Below, in pieces: positions 27,779-36,443 of a DNA stretch of 64,000 bases; positions within the stretch are counted from its first letter, which is position 1; each line of letters begins with the position of its first letter. The position numbers and the translations under genes were made by a program. The stretch comes from Burkholderia guangdongensis (GTDB lineage: Bacteria; Pseudomonadota; Gammaproteobacteria; Burkholderiales; Burkholderiaceae), in contig NZ_JACBNX010000017.1 of the NCBI RefSeq assembly GCF_013403875.1, positions 124,001-188,000 on the forward strand, read 5' to 3'. The notes beneath the pieces are model-generated. The model saw nothing but the letters and a program-made list of their open reading frames with translations, had not been told where the DNA came from and did not search any database.

Positions 27779-27819
27779 TCTCTATCGTCCGCCAAATTTC
27801 AATTGTCCGACGCGCCGAA

Positions 27820-28704
27820 TCATTGCGCCGGCGCCGCGGGCTGCAGAACGAAATCGTAATCCAGCGTGTAATACGGCTCGGTCATCGTGGTGCCATCGGG
27901 CGCGATGCCGGGTTCGTGCTTGATCCAGTCCACGACCAGTGACGAACGCACGGCGAAGACGGCATCCGATTCGAGATACTGGTCCCCGTTACGGAACAGG
28001 TGGGTGATCAGCGGCTCGTAACCCGGTGCCTTGATCCAGAAATGCAGGTGCGCCGGGCGCCACGGATGGCGGCCGAGCGCGTCCAGCATCTGCCCCACTG
28101 GCCCGTCGTGCGGAATCGGATACGCCTCCGGCAGGATCGAGCGGAAATGGAAGCGTCCGTCGGGCAGCGTCTGCAAGCGGCCGCGTGCCTGGAACTGGAC
28201 TTCCGCGCCCGGCGACGGAATGTTCTGAACATCGTAGAACCCGTCTTCGTCCGATTGCCAGACGTCGAGCTCCGCGCCCGCGATCGGCTCGCCGGAGAGG
28301 CCGCGAATATGTCCCGAGACGAAACAGGGCAAGCCGGACGCACCGTTGGAAATGTCCTGCCCGTTCTCGTACTCGGGCGCGCCGGTCACGAAGAACGGGC
28401 CCAGCACCGTTGCTTCGGTACATTCGGACGGCTTACGGTTGTTTTGCGTCGTGACGAGCATCGACAGGCCGAGCGTATCCGACAGCAGCACGAATTCCTG
28501 GCGCTTGTCGTCGGTGATGTGACCGGTGCGGGTCAGGAAATCGATCGCGTACAGCCATTCGTCCTGGGTCAGCTTCACCTCTCGCGCGAACGAGTGCAGA
28601 TGCTGAACGAGGCTGGTCATGATGGTGCGCAGTCGGTCGTTGCCACAGTCGGACATCGCCGCGAGCACCGCTTGCGTGATGGTGTCTTCGTTGATGTTTC
28701 GCAT
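27820..28704 (-). CDS. Intradiol dioxygenase, probable hydroxyquinol 1,2-dioxygenase
   Basis: 294 aa. The N-terminal linker domain is followed by the catalytic domain. Fe(III) ligands are visible as Tyr157 (EDGFYDVQ), Tyr195 (PEAYPIPHDGP), His219 and His221 (RPAHLHFWI). Length and N-terminus (RTIMTSLVQHLHSFAREVKLT) match hydroxyquinol/catechol 1,2-dioxygenases. Pairing with maleylacetate reductase points to hydroxyquinol (1,2,4-trihydroxybenzene) cleavage to maleylacetate rather than catechol. The ATG at 28704 has GGAGAGAG ahead. It is the first gene of a two-gene operon read from the LysR2 intergenic region. Confidence 0.93.
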   Translation of the reverse strand: MRNINEDTITQAVLAAMSDCGNDRLRTIMTSLVQHLHSFAREVKLTQDEWLYAIDFLTRTGHITDDKRQEFVLLSDTLGLSMLVTTQNNRKPSECTEATVLGPFFVTGAPEYENGQDISNGASGLPCFVSGHIRGLSGEPIAGAELDVWQSDEDGFYDVQNIPSPGAEVQFQARGRLQTLPDGRFHFRSILPEAYPIPHDGPVGQMLDALGRHPWRPAHLHFWIKAPGYEPLITHLFRNGDQYLESDAVFAVRSSLVVDWIKHEPGIAPDGTTMTEPYYTLDYDFVLQPAAPAQ

Positions 28705-28787
28705 CGTCTCTCTCCGGATCCTTCCATGCTGGCCGAGCCCGGTGGCATCGACCTTGCTGCGACTGTACCGGCGTTCCCCGGTGAGAT

Positions 28788-28811
28788 ATATGCACTATAG
28801 TGAAAACATAT
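28788..28811. promoter_or_regulatory. Nested dyads in the dioxygenase/LysR2 divergent region
   Basis: ATATG (28788-28792) and CATAT (28807-28811) flank the perfect palindrome CACTATAGTG (28793-28802). The element is 26 bp before LysR2 and 84 bp before the dioxygenase, in an AT-rich patch. It fits a LysR activation/autoregulation site. The same CACTATAGTG occurs at 845-854. Confidence 0.55.
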
Positions 28812-28836
28812 TTCCGCCTACTGGAAGAGTCCCTGC

Positions 28837-29760
28837 ATGGATCGCTATACCCAGATGGAGTTTTTCTTGCTGACCGTCGACCTCGGCAGCCTGTCCAAGG
28901 CGGCGGAGCGGCTCGGCATTTCGAACGCCGCGGCCAGCCGCATGCTGAGCACGCTGGAAGACAGGCTCGGGGCACGTCTGATCGAGCGGACCACGCGCCG
29001 GTTGTGGCTGACGGATGCCGGGCGCGAATATCATCGACGCTGCGCGCTGATCCTGAACGAAATCAAGGAAGCCGATACCGCGATCATCAGCATGTCGTCG
29101 TATCCGACGGGCGTGTTGCGCGTGACCAGTTCCGTATCGTTCGCCGTCGCGCACATCGCGCCGTGGCTGCCGGCGTTCAGTCGGCAGTACCCGGACCTGT
29201 CGGTGCAATTGACGGCCGCGAACCAGTACCCGGATTTCATCGAGGCGGGATTCGACTGCGCGATTCGCACACGCGAACATGAACGCGATTCGGGCATCAC
29301 CGTCCGGCGCCTGGCGCGTACGCGCAGGGTGCTCGCCGCATCGCCGGCCTATCTGAAGCAGTACGGCGTTCCATCGTCGCCGGAGGCGCTCGCGCAACAC
29401 AAATGGCTCATCTACAGCTACGCCGCGAATCCGCACGTGCTGCAATTGAGGCGCGGCCGGGAGCGGCGCACCATTTCGATCAATGCGGTGCTGGAATCGA
29501 ACGAAGGGCAGGTGATCTGTGCGGCGGGCCGGGCCGGGTTGGGCATTCTCATTCAGCCCCTGTATATCGTGTACGACGATATCGTCGCCGGTCGGCTGAT
29601 CCCGATTCTGAGCGACTGGGAGTTGCCGACGCTGACGATCAATCTCGCGTATCAAAGCCGCCGGAATCAGCCGGCAAAGATCCGGGTATTCGCGGATGCG
29701 CTCAGCGACCACATCAAAGGCCTGGACCTCGAAGCGCGCTGGAATGCGGTGCCGGCCTGA
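28837..29760 (+). CDS. LysR-family transcriptional regulator (LysR2)
   Basis: 307 aa. HTH MEFFLLTVDLGSLSKAAERL and GISNAAASRMLSTLEDRLGARL, then the substrate-binding domain (SYPTGVLRVTSSVSFAVAHI). It resembles CrgA/AaeR-type LysR proteins. It is divergent from the hydroxyquinol dioxygenase/maleylacetate reductase operon with a dyad between them, so it probably activates that operon in response to a pathway intermediate. It does not adjoin any other catabolic gene. The start ATG at 28837 has GGAAGAG ahead. Confidence 0.92.
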   Translation: MDRYTQMEFFLLTVDLGSLSKAAERLGISNAAASRMLSTLEDRLGARLIERTTRRLWLTDAGREYHRRCALILNEIKEADTAIISMSSYPTGVLRVTSSVSFAVAHIAPWLPAFSRQYPDLSVQLTAANQYPDFIEAGFDCAIRTREHERDSGITVRRLARTRRVLAASPAYLKQYGVPSSPEALAQHKWLIYSYAANPHVLQLRRGRERRTISINAVLESNEGQVICAAGRAGLGILIQPLYIVYDDIVAGRLIPILSDWELPTLTINLAYQSRRNQPAKIRVFADALSDHIKGLDLEARWNAVPA

Positions 29761-29956
29761 GCGGGCATCGATGGCGACGCAGGCGCGAGCTCACCCGGCC
29801 GGATGCGCACGCAACGAAGGCATCCGAACGATTTCGCTTGTCGATGGAACGGTGCGATCCGGAATTCCGGCTAATCCATGCGCGACACGAGTCGTAGAAT
29901 GCGTCGATACCGGATTGCCGGTCGATGCAATCCGGACGTGATACAGGAGTGCTGCG

Positions 29957-30820
29957 ATGACCGGAATGAAACCATCCGACACCTATATGCTTGGCGATCG
30001 CCGCGTGAGCCGTCTCGGATACGGCGCGATGCAGCTCGCCGGCCCCGGCGTGTTCGGGCCGCCGAAGGATCGCGACACCGCGATCGCCGTGTTGCGCGAG
30101 GCCGTGGAGCGTGGTGTCGACCACATCGACACCAGCGACTTTTACGGCCCGCACGTCACGAACCAGATCATTCGCGAGGCGCTGCATCCGTATCCGGATG
30201 ATCTGACCATCGTGACCAAAGTGGGCGCGGTGCGCGGCGCCGACGCATCGTGGAATCCCGCACAGAGCCCGGACGAGTTGACGCGCGCGGTGCACGACAA
30301 CCTGCGCAACCTGGGTGTCGACGTCCTCGACGTCGTCAATCTGCGTGCGATGGGCGATAACCGGCATCCGGTCGAAGGTTCGATCGACGCGCAGTTTACC
30401 GCGCTTGCCGAGCTGCAGCAGAAGGGTTTGATCCGGCACCTGGGGCTCAGCAATGTGACCGCCGCGCAGATCGACGAAGCGCGAGCGATCGCGCCGGTCG
30501 TCTGCGTGCAGAACCATTTCAATCTGGTGCACCGCGATGACGACGCGCTCGTCGATGCGCTGGCCGCGCAGGGCGTTCCGTATGTGCCGTTCTTCCCGCT
30601 GGGCGGTTTTTCGCCGCTGCAGTCCTCCACGCTGACGGCGGCGGCGAAGTCGTTGGGCGCGACCCCGATGCAGGTGGCGCTCGCGTGGCTGCTGCAGCGG
30701 TCGCCGAATATCCTGCTGATCCCGGGCACGTCGTCGCTCGAGCATTTGCGCGAGAATCTGGCGGCGGCCGAACTGGTCCTTCCGGTCGACGTACTCGAGC
30801 AGCTGGATCGCATGCATTGA
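29957..30820 (+). CDS. Aldo/keto reductase, YdbC-like
   Basis: 287 aa with CAGGAG 10 bases before the ATG. TIM-barrel AKR: RLGYGAMQLAGPGVFGPPKD, catalytic Asp and Tyr in HIDTSDFYGPHVTNQ and Lys in TIVTKVG. NADPH-binding end IPGTSSLEHLRENLAAAEL. The usual catalytic His is replaced: the strand reads LDVVNLRAMGD, as in the YdbC-type subgroup. It reduces an aldehyde or ketone; the substrate is unknown. It is not obviously in an operon; upstream lie 196 bp without a gene, and downstream GC-rich short repeats (CCGCGTCTGGCC) start about 20 bp after the stop. Confidence 0.9.
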   Translation: MTGMKPSDTYMLGDRRVSRLGYGAMQLAGPGVFGPPKDRDTAIAVLREAVERGVDHIDTSDFYGPHVTNQIIREALHPYPDDLTIVTKVGAVRGADASWNPAQSPDELTRAVHDNLRNLGVDVLDVVNLRAMGDNRHPVEGSIDAQFTALAELQQKGLIRHLGLSNVTAAQIDEARAIAPVVCVQNHFNLVHRDDDALVDALAAQGVPYVPFFPLGGFSPLQSSTLTAAAKSLGATPMQVALAWLLQRSPNILLIPGTSSLEHLRENLAAAELVLPVDVLEQLDRMH

Positions 30821-30961
30821 ACGCATGCGCAAGGCGCGCCGGCCGCGTCTGGCCGACCGCGTCTGGCCGCGCCGCGCCGAGCCGGCCGCGTCTGACCATC
30901 TACGCGATGGTCGAGACGGGCAGGGCGATCGGCAGAGTGATGCCGCAGGGTCGCCAGCGAA

Positions 30962-31801
30962 TCAGCGCGGCGCCGTGCTGTCCCACAGCGGCGAGAGCCC
31001 GCTCGGATCGACGATTCGGCTATTGATCGTCGCGAGCCGATGGATGGCCGCCATGTCCGCGGCGTCCAGCTCGAAATCGAAGATCGCCATGTTCTCGACC
31101 AGCCGCTCGGCCTTCGACGTTCTCGAGAGCGCGACGACGCCATCCTGCTGCACGAGCCATCGCAGCACGATCTGCGCGACGGTTTTGTCGTAGCGTGCCG
31201 CCATCTCCTTCAGCACGTCGTCGAAGAATACCCGGCCGATCGCCATCCCGCAGTAGCCGGTCACCGCGAGCCCGGCCCGGCGCGTGCTTTCGATCAACAG
31301 CGACTGGTTCAGATACGGATGGTATTCGAACTGATTCGTCACGAGCGGAATCGCCGAGAGCCCGACGGCTTGCGTCATCAACTCACGGTTGAAATTGCTG
31401 ACGCCGATGTGACGCACCTTGCCGGCCTTCGCCACCGCGTTCAGTCCCGCGATCTGTTCGGCCAGCGGAACGGGCGAGCCCGGCCAATGCAGCAGCAGGA
31501 GGTCGGCGTAGTCCGTCTTCAGCTTGCGGAGACTCTCGTCGACGGACGCCTCGAACGCGCGGTGCGGGTAATGGCTCACCCAGACCTTGGTCGTGATGAA
31601 GACGTCCGCGCGCGGGATACCCGACGCGGCGATGCATTCGCCGATCGCCGCTTCATTGCCATAGATTTGCGCGGTGTCGATATGACGGAAGCCGGCGTCG
31701 AGTGCGGCCGGAAGAAGGCGGTAAATCTCCTGCGGGGTCACGCCGTACGTGCCGAAACCCAAAGCGGGAATGACGGCATCACCTGCATGGACGTTTTGCA
31801 T
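30962..31801 (-). CDS. Aldo/keto reductase, 2,5-diketo-D-gluconate reductase-like
   Basis: 279 aa from the ATG at 31801 (MQNVHAGDAVIPALGFG); ten more codons are open upstream. The full tetrad is present: Asp and Tyr in HIDTAQIYGNEAAIGE, Lys in FITTKVW and His in LLLLHWPGSP. The NADPH loop is VVALSRTSKAERLVENMAIF. It reduces a carbonyl with NADPH, possibly 2,5-diketogluconate or methylglyoxal-type substrates. It converges on the YdbC-like reductase and follows the pirin 2 gene on the same strand with an 87-bp gap, so the two may be co-transcribed. Confidence 0.92.
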   Translation of the reverse strand: MQNVHAGDAVIPALGFGTYGVTPQEIYRLLPAALDAGFRHIDTAQIYGNEAAIGECIAASGIPRADVFITTKVWVSHYPHRAFEASVDESLRKLKTDYADLLLLHWPGSPVPLAEQIAGLNAVAKAGKVRHIGVSNFNRELMTQAVGLSAIPLVTNQFEYHPYLNQSLLIESTRRAGLAVTGYCGMAIGRVFFDDVLKEMAARYDKTVAQIVLRWLVQQDGVVALSRTSKAERLVENMAIFDFELDAADMAAIHRLATINSRIVDPSGLSPLWDSTAPR

Positions 31802-31888
31802 GATCGAATTTCCGGGCATGGATGGGTTCAATGTTCAATTCGGCGACCGGCTCGATCGATAGGTCGGCGACGATGATTCCCGGTTGGA

Positions 31889-32803
31889 CTACCCGATCCG
31901 ACCGGCGCGGCGCAGCTGTTGGCCGATCTCCGCAATCCGTGCCTCCCCGGCGCGCAGCGCGTCGTCCGACGTATGCACGGAGTAGTACCCGAGCGACAGT
32001 TCATGCGGATGCGGGATGGCGGACGCGAGCACGAATTCCGCATCTTCGTGAGCCGTGAACACCAGCGCGCCTGCCGACTCGCTGAATACGGCCAGTTCCG
32101 CGCTGATCCGCTGCCCGCCGGCCTGAAGCGCGCCGTGCTGAACGCTGACCCACGCAATCTCGTGACCGGCCGGCGGCGTATAGGTCCACGCCTGTCGAGC
32201 CGACAGCCGCACATGCAGGTAATTGATGCCGGGAGGCGCCGCGACGGGGCTCCGAACCCCCTGGTATTGGCCCAGGATCACGCGGGCCGGACCGACACGA
32301 GGAATGCTGTCCGCCGAAAGATACTGGCTTTCGGGTTCGGCCAGTTCCCGCTCGCGCGGCAACGCCACCCAGAGCTGATAGCCGCGCACCGGCCCGTGGC
32401 CGACGGGACGTCCGTCATGCCACACGCCGCCGCCGGCGTTCATCCACTCGACGCCGCCCGCCGACATCACGCCGGTCGCGCCGGTCGTGTCCTCGTATCG
32501 GACTTCGCCTTCGAGCAGGATGGTCGTCGTCGCGATGCCGGAGTGCGGATGCATCGAGAACGCGGTCCGCGCACGCGCGGGAAGCTCGAAATAGTCGAGA
32601 AAGACGAACGGTTTCAGCAATGTGCCGAGATCGCCGGGGCTGAACAGCCGGTTGACCGGGCCGTGCTGCATCCCGGCGGTTCGGGCGACGATCGTTCTCG
32701 TCGTGGGAAGCTGTGTCGCGAGACTGGCTGTATCGGTCGCGGCGATGGATTCGTATCCTGAACGCGCGGGTGAGTGAGCCGATTCGATTATCCGGGAAGA
32801 CAT
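31889..32803 (-). CDS. Pirin-family protein lacking the Glu metal ligand (pirin 2)
   Basis: 304 aa, bicupin. The first metal pair is kept (SMHPHSGIATTTI), but the second site reads GGGVWHDGRPV. The Glu of the family's H-x-E is replaced by Gly, so one of four iron ligands is missing. Core elements KPFVFLDYFEL and GYQLWVALPRERELAEPE are normal. It may bind metal weakly or act without redox chemistry. It is divergent from LysR3, whose start lies 107 bp away, and followed by an aldo/keto reductase. It is one of three pirins in 32 kb, each next to a LysR gene. Confidence 0.88.
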   Translation of the reverse strand: MSSRIIESAHSPARSGYESIAATDTASLATQLPTTRTIVARTAGMQHGPVNRLFSPGDLGTLLKPFVFLDYFELPARARTAFSMHPHSGIATTTILLEGEVRYEDTTGATGVMSAGGVEWMNAGGGVWHDGRPVGHGPVRGYQLWVALPRERELAEPESQYLSADSIPRVGPARVILGQYQGVRSPVAAPPGINYLHVRLSARQAWTYTPPAGHEIAWVSVQHGALQAGGQRISAELAVFSESAGALVFTAHEDAEFVLASAIPHPHELSLGYYSVHTSDDALRAGEARIAEIGQQLRRAGRIG

Positions 32804-32909
32804 GGCGCCCTCATTCCTCGATCATGTTGATGTCCGGCGCAGGTTAGCCGTCGATCGCCTTCTGAGGAAGCCTATATATTTCGATGCGATCCATCGTCAG
32901 GAGCAATAT

Positions 32910-33812
32910 ATGCTGGATGGCGTTTCCCTTGATCAGCTTCGCACGTTCATCGCCGCGGTCGACGAAGGGAGTTTCTCCGCGGCGGGGCGCAGACTGCGGC
33001 GCGCGCAGTCGGTGGTCAGTCAGACGCTCGCGAATCTCGAAGCGCAGATCGGCGTGCCGTTGTTCGACCGTAGCGGACGCTACCCGCGCCTGACCGCCGA
33101 AGGGACCGTGCTGGTGAGCGAAGCCCGCGCGGTGGTGCGCGGCATGGACGGATTCAAGGCGCGCGCCCGCAGCCTGTCCGAAGGGCTCGAACCCGAACTG
33201 GCCGTGGCGGTCGACGCGCTCTATCCGATGGATCGATTGACCGTCGCGGTGCAGGCCTTTACCCGCGAGTTTCCGGATACGCCCTTACGGCTCTACGTCG
33301 AGGCGCTGGGCGGCGCGGCGAAACGTGTGCTGGACGGCGCCTGCCGCCTCGGCATCATCGGATCGATGATGGTCGTTCCCGACGATCTGGCCGCGGAAAA
33401 GGTGCTGGACGTGGACATGGTGACCGTCGTTGCGCGGAACCATCCGCTCGCATCGATCGACCGCGTGATCAGAATGCCGGAGCTCGAGCGTCATGTTCAG
33501 CTGGTGCTGACCGACCGCACGGATCTGACCGTCGGCAAGAGCTTCCAGGTTCTGTCGCCGCTCACGTGGAAGCTCGCGGACCTGCACACGAAGCACGAAT
33601 TTTTGCGAGCCGGATTGGGATGGGGGCACATGCCGCTGACGATGGTCAGCGGCGATCTCGAATCCGGTGCGCTGCGGCGGCTCCGTCTCGACAAATTCGA
33701 ACCGGTGACGCCGCCGGTGCCGATGTTCATTGCGTATCGCAAGGATACGCCGCCCGGGCCCGCCGGCACCTGGTTCATGAAGACGCTGAAAGCGGATCCC
33801 GCGCAACAGTGA
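32910..33812 (+). CDS. LysR-family transcriptional regulator (LysR3)
   Basis: 300 aa from the ATG at 32910, with CAGGAG directly ahead; the longer frame from 32802 overlaps the divergent pirin start and is rejected. [42 protein letters not shown]. The substrate domain ends VTPPVPMFIAYRKDTPPG. It probably controls the divergent pirin 2/aldo-keto reductase pair. Its TGA stop is the first three bases of a 10-bp tandem repeat. It converges on LysR4, with 103 bp between. Confidence 0.92.
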   Translation: MLDGVSLDQLRTFIAAVDEGSFSAAGRRLRRAQSVVSQTLANLEAQIGVPLFDRSGRYPRLTAEGTVLVSEARAVVRGMDGFKARARSLSEGLEPELAVAVDALYPMDRLTVAVQAFTREFPDTPLRLYVEALGGAAKRVLDGACRLGIIGSMMVVPDDLAAEKVLDVDMVTVVARNHPLASIDRVIRMPELERHVQLVLTDRTDLTVGKSFQVLSPLTWKLADLHTKHEFLRAGLGWGHMPLTMVSGDLESGALRRLRLDKFEPVTPPVPMFIAYRKDTPPGPAGTWFMKTLKADPAQQ

Positions 33813-33849
33813 CGGGCAGCGTCGGGCAGCGTCGGGCAGTGACGGGCAG
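33810..33849 (+). repeat. 10-bp tandem repeat beginning at the LysR3 stop codon
   Basis: TGACGGGCAG, CGTCGGGCAG, CGTCGGGCAG, TGACGGGCAG. The first unit's TGA is the stop codon of LysR3. Confidence 0.95.
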
Positions 33850-33915
33850 CGCGTGCCGCGCGCTTACTCGCGGCTGCGCGGCGTGCGGCTCACTGCCCGG
33901 TTCAGGGTGCGGCCG

Positions 33916-34833
33916 CTACCACGTCCGGCTCAGCGCGTCGAATCCGTCGACGAGCGCGTCGAGCAGGTGACGAACGGCCGGCACCATCCCTCTGCGGGTC
34001 GGGAAGATCGCATGCACGAGCCCCGGCGTCGTGGCCAGTTCCGGCAGCAGATGCAGCAGCCGGCCGGCCTGGATGTCGGCGCCGACCAGTTCGCGGGGCA
34101 GCAGCGCGACGCCGGTGCCTTGCAGTGCCGCGATCCGCAGGCTGGCCAGATCGTCCGTCGCCAATCGCGGCTGGTGCGCCCAGGACGTGACCTGCTTGTC
34201 GGCGTCCATCAGGTTCCAGACGTACTTCTCGCTGCCGCTGGCCATCGAGAGCGTCGGCCATTCGTTCAGCGATTCGATCGATTCGGGTGCCGGATGGCGC
34301 GCCGCCAGTGTCGGACTGGCGACCAGAATCTGGACCGACACGCCCAGTTGCCGGACCGCGAGATCGATGTTTTCCAGCGGCGGAAGCCGGACCCGGATCG
34401 CAAAGTCGAGACCTTCCTCGACCACGTCCACACGGCGATTGGTCGCATCGAGCAGAATCCGGACCTGCGGGTTGTCCTCGATGTATCGAGAAATGATCGC
34501 GGAGACGCCGGAGCTCAGCAGCGCCACGGGGCAACTGATGCGCACGGTGCCCTGTGGCTGGGTCCGCGTCTGATCCACGATGTCCTTGGCCGCCTTCGAT
34601 TCCGCGACCAGCGCAATGCAGTGCTGGTGGAACTGCCGCCCGGTTTCCGTCAACGACAGGCTTCGGCTGGTGCGATTGAGCAGGCGCACGCCCAGTTCCT
34701 CCTCCAGTGACCGAATGCGCCGGCTGAGCTTCGATGTCTGCGCGCCGAGGCTGCGGGCGGCTGCCGTGAAACTGCCGTGCTCGACCACTTCCGCGAAGAG
34801 CCGAAGATCGTTGAGGTCATTGATCTGGTTCAT
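33916..34833 (-). CDS. LysR-family transcriptional regulator (LysR4)
   Basis: 305 aa from the ATG at 34833 (MNQINDLNDLRLFAEVV); the frame is open far upstream but that part overlaps the divergent gene and is not LysR-like. HTH HGSFTAAARSLGAQTSKLSR then RIRSLEEELGVRLLNRTSRS. It is related to LysR1 across the whole length. It is divergent from pirin 3 and the DoxX gene (181 bp between), so it is probably their regulator. The intergenic region is AT-rich and includes an imperfect TATCGTT...AATGATA dyad around 34855-34881, comparable to the perfect dyad at LysR1. Confidence 0.92.
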   Translation of the reverse strand: MNQINDLNDLRLFAEVVEHGSFTAAARSLGAQTSKLSRRIRSLEEELGVRLLNRTSRSLSLTETGRQFHQHCIALVAESKAAKDIVDQTRTQPQGTVRISCPVALLSSGVSAIISRYIEDNPQVRILLDATNRRVDVVEEGLDFAIRVRLPPLENIDLAVRQLGVSVQILVASPTLAARHPAPESIESLNEWPTLSMASGSEKYVWNLMDADKQVTSWAHQPRLATDDLASLRIAALQGTGVALLPRELVGADIQAGRLLHLLPELATTPGLVHAIFPTRRGMVPAVRHLLDALVDGFDALSRTW

Positions 34834-35014
34834 TGGCACGTTCCCGCTGAGCGTTATCGTTCTACTGAGAGCAATGATACTTTGTAATTCCGGATATGTG
34901 CGTCCAATTGTTGCGGATATAGCATTCTCCCATGGCTCGGCGCTTCGTTGATTCCGGTGGAGCGCCGATCCGGCACCAGCCCGTTTGTCGGGCAGCGGGA
35001 AAAAGGACGCACAC

Positions 35015-35713
35015 ATGCTTACCCATCGGCGTTGGGCCTCACTGGACGGAGCGAATATCGGCTGGCTGCGCGCGAAGCACCATTTCGCGGTCAGCCCGGA
35101 CGGCAATCTCGCGCACGCGCCGCTGGGCCCGCTGATCGTCTGGAACGATGACGAGATTGCCGCCGGAAGCGGCTTCCCGATGCACGGGCACCGCGATATG
35201 GAAATCATCACCTACGTGCGCCAGGGCGTGCTCGGACATCGGGATACTTTGGGATCCGAAGGAACGATCCACGCGGGCGACGTGCAGGTGATGAGCGCCG
35301 GCACCGGCATCCGCCACGCCGAGATCAACAAGGGTGACGTACCGCTGAAGGTTTATCAGATCTGGTTGCTGCCTCGGGAACGCGGCGGGGAACCCCGGTG
35401 GGATACGAAACCGTTTCCCAAAGGCGATCGGTCCGGGCGCTTCGTCGTGCTGGCGAGCGGCTTCGCCGGCGACGACGGCGCGCTGCCCATTCGCGCCGAT
35501 GCGCGCGTGCTCGGCGCGACGCTGAAGGCGGGCGAGCAGGTCCGGCAGGCGCTGGGGCCGTCGCGTCGCGCGTATCTCGTCGTCGCGTCGGGAGCCATCG
35601 AAGTGAACGGTGAACGCATCGGGCCGCTGGACGGCGTCGCGATCACGAACGTGGCGGAGGCCGACATCTCCGCCGTCGAAGATTCTGAGCTGGTGATGGT
35701 GGACGCCGGCTGA
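35015..35713 (+). CDS. Pirin-family protein (pirin 3, YhaK/YhhW type)
   Basis: 232 aa from the ATG at 35015 with AAAAAGGACG ahead; a TTG at 34985 is possible but unlikely. Metal ligands are complete: His pair in FPMHGHRDMEIITY and the His/Glu pair in GTGIRHAEINKGD. WLLPRERGGEPRW and the short C-terminal cupin match the ~230-residue YhhW class with quercetinase activity in E. coli. It acts in the cytosol, possibly on quinone or flavonoid-like electrophiles. It lies 49 bp before the DoxX gene in an apparent pirin-DoxX unit. Confidence 0.9.
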   Translation: MLTHRRWASLDGANIGWLRAKHHFAVSPDGNLAHAPLGPLIVWNDDEIAAGSGFPMHGHRDMEIITYVRQGVLGHRDTLGSEGTIHAGDVQVMSAGTGIRHAEINKGDVPLKVYQIWLLPRERGGEPRWDTKPFPKGDRSGRFVVLASGFAGDDGALPIRADARVLGATLKAGEQVRQALGPSRRAYLVVASGAIEVNGERIGPLDGVAITNVAEADISAVEDSELVMVDAG

Positions 35714-35762
35714 GTGCCTTTATTTTCCAGTCCGCCAAGTCATTTCATTTCAGGAGAGAGTC

Positions 35763-36179
35763 ATGGATCGTTATAAGTTCCTTCCGCTGTTGGGTCGCAT
35801 TCTGATCGGCGCGCCGTTCGTCATGAGCGGGCTGAGCAAGCTCGCCGCGCACGACGCCACCGTTGGCTATATCGCGGCGGTTGGCCTGCCGGCGCCGTCG
35901 CTCGCGTTCCTCGTCGCGGTGCTGGTCGAGGCGGGCGGTGGTGCGCTGCTGATGGCCGGGTATCGCGCCCGCCTCGTGGCGCCGGCGATGGCGCTGTTCT
36001 GCGTGGTCACCGCGATCTTCTTCCACCACAACTTCGCGGACCAGAACCAGATGATCCACTTCCTGAAGAACGTGATGATGGCGGGCGGCCTGCTGCAGAT
36101 CGCTTACTTCGGCGCCGGCGCGTTCAGCCTCGACGCGCGCGCCGGACGAGCACCGCGTCTGGCTGCGCTGGCGAGCTGA
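35763..36179 (+). CDS. DoxX-family inner-membrane protein
   Basis: 138 aa with AGGAGAG before the ATG. Four predicted membrane helices: LLGRILIGAPFVMSGLSKLA, AALLVAVLVEAGGG-like segment around residue 60, MALFCVVTAIFFHHNF and NVMMAGGLLQIAYFGAGAF. DoxX proteins are small quinone-linked or thiosulfate:quinone-type membrane subunits; many accompany pirin and WrbA genes in redox-stress sets. The function here is inferred from that company. Confidence 0.88.
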   Translation: MDRYKFLPLLGRILIGAPFVMSGLSKLAAHDATVGYIAAVGLPAPSLAFLVAVLVEAGGGALLMAGYRARLVAPAMALFCVVTAIFFHHNFADQNQMIHFLKNVMMAGGLLQIAYFGAGAFSLDARAGRAPRLAALAS

Positions 36180-36280
36180 CGCGACGGATCCGTCGAGACG
36201 GCCGCCCGTGTGACCGGCCGGCGCGTCTCGACCGGATCGACCGGTTCGGCCATCGCCGCCATACCGCCATCGCCGCCATT

Positions 36281-36328
36281 GCAGCCGGGCAGCCGGGCAG
36301 CCGGGCAGCCGGGCAGCCGGGCAGCCGG
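36281..36328 (+). repeat. 8-bp tandem repeat, six perfect copies
   Basis: GCAGCCGG repeated six times without error, 100 bp after the DoxX stop and 115 bp before the SDR start. Perfect octamers are slippage-prone, so copy number probably varies between isolates. Confidence 0.97.
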
Positions 36329-36443
36329 CAACTCGCTTGCCCGAAAGCAGACGCTTGACCGGGCCCATGCGGACGGCATCGAACCCGGCGTCGTCCGCTT
36401 TTCTGTTTGCTGACCTACCACTGCTTCGACAGGAGGCATTGCC

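Noticed and set aside
36281-36328. CRISPR-like array of short direct repeats
   Set aside because: The 8-bp units are contiguous with no spacers; no cas genes occur in the window.
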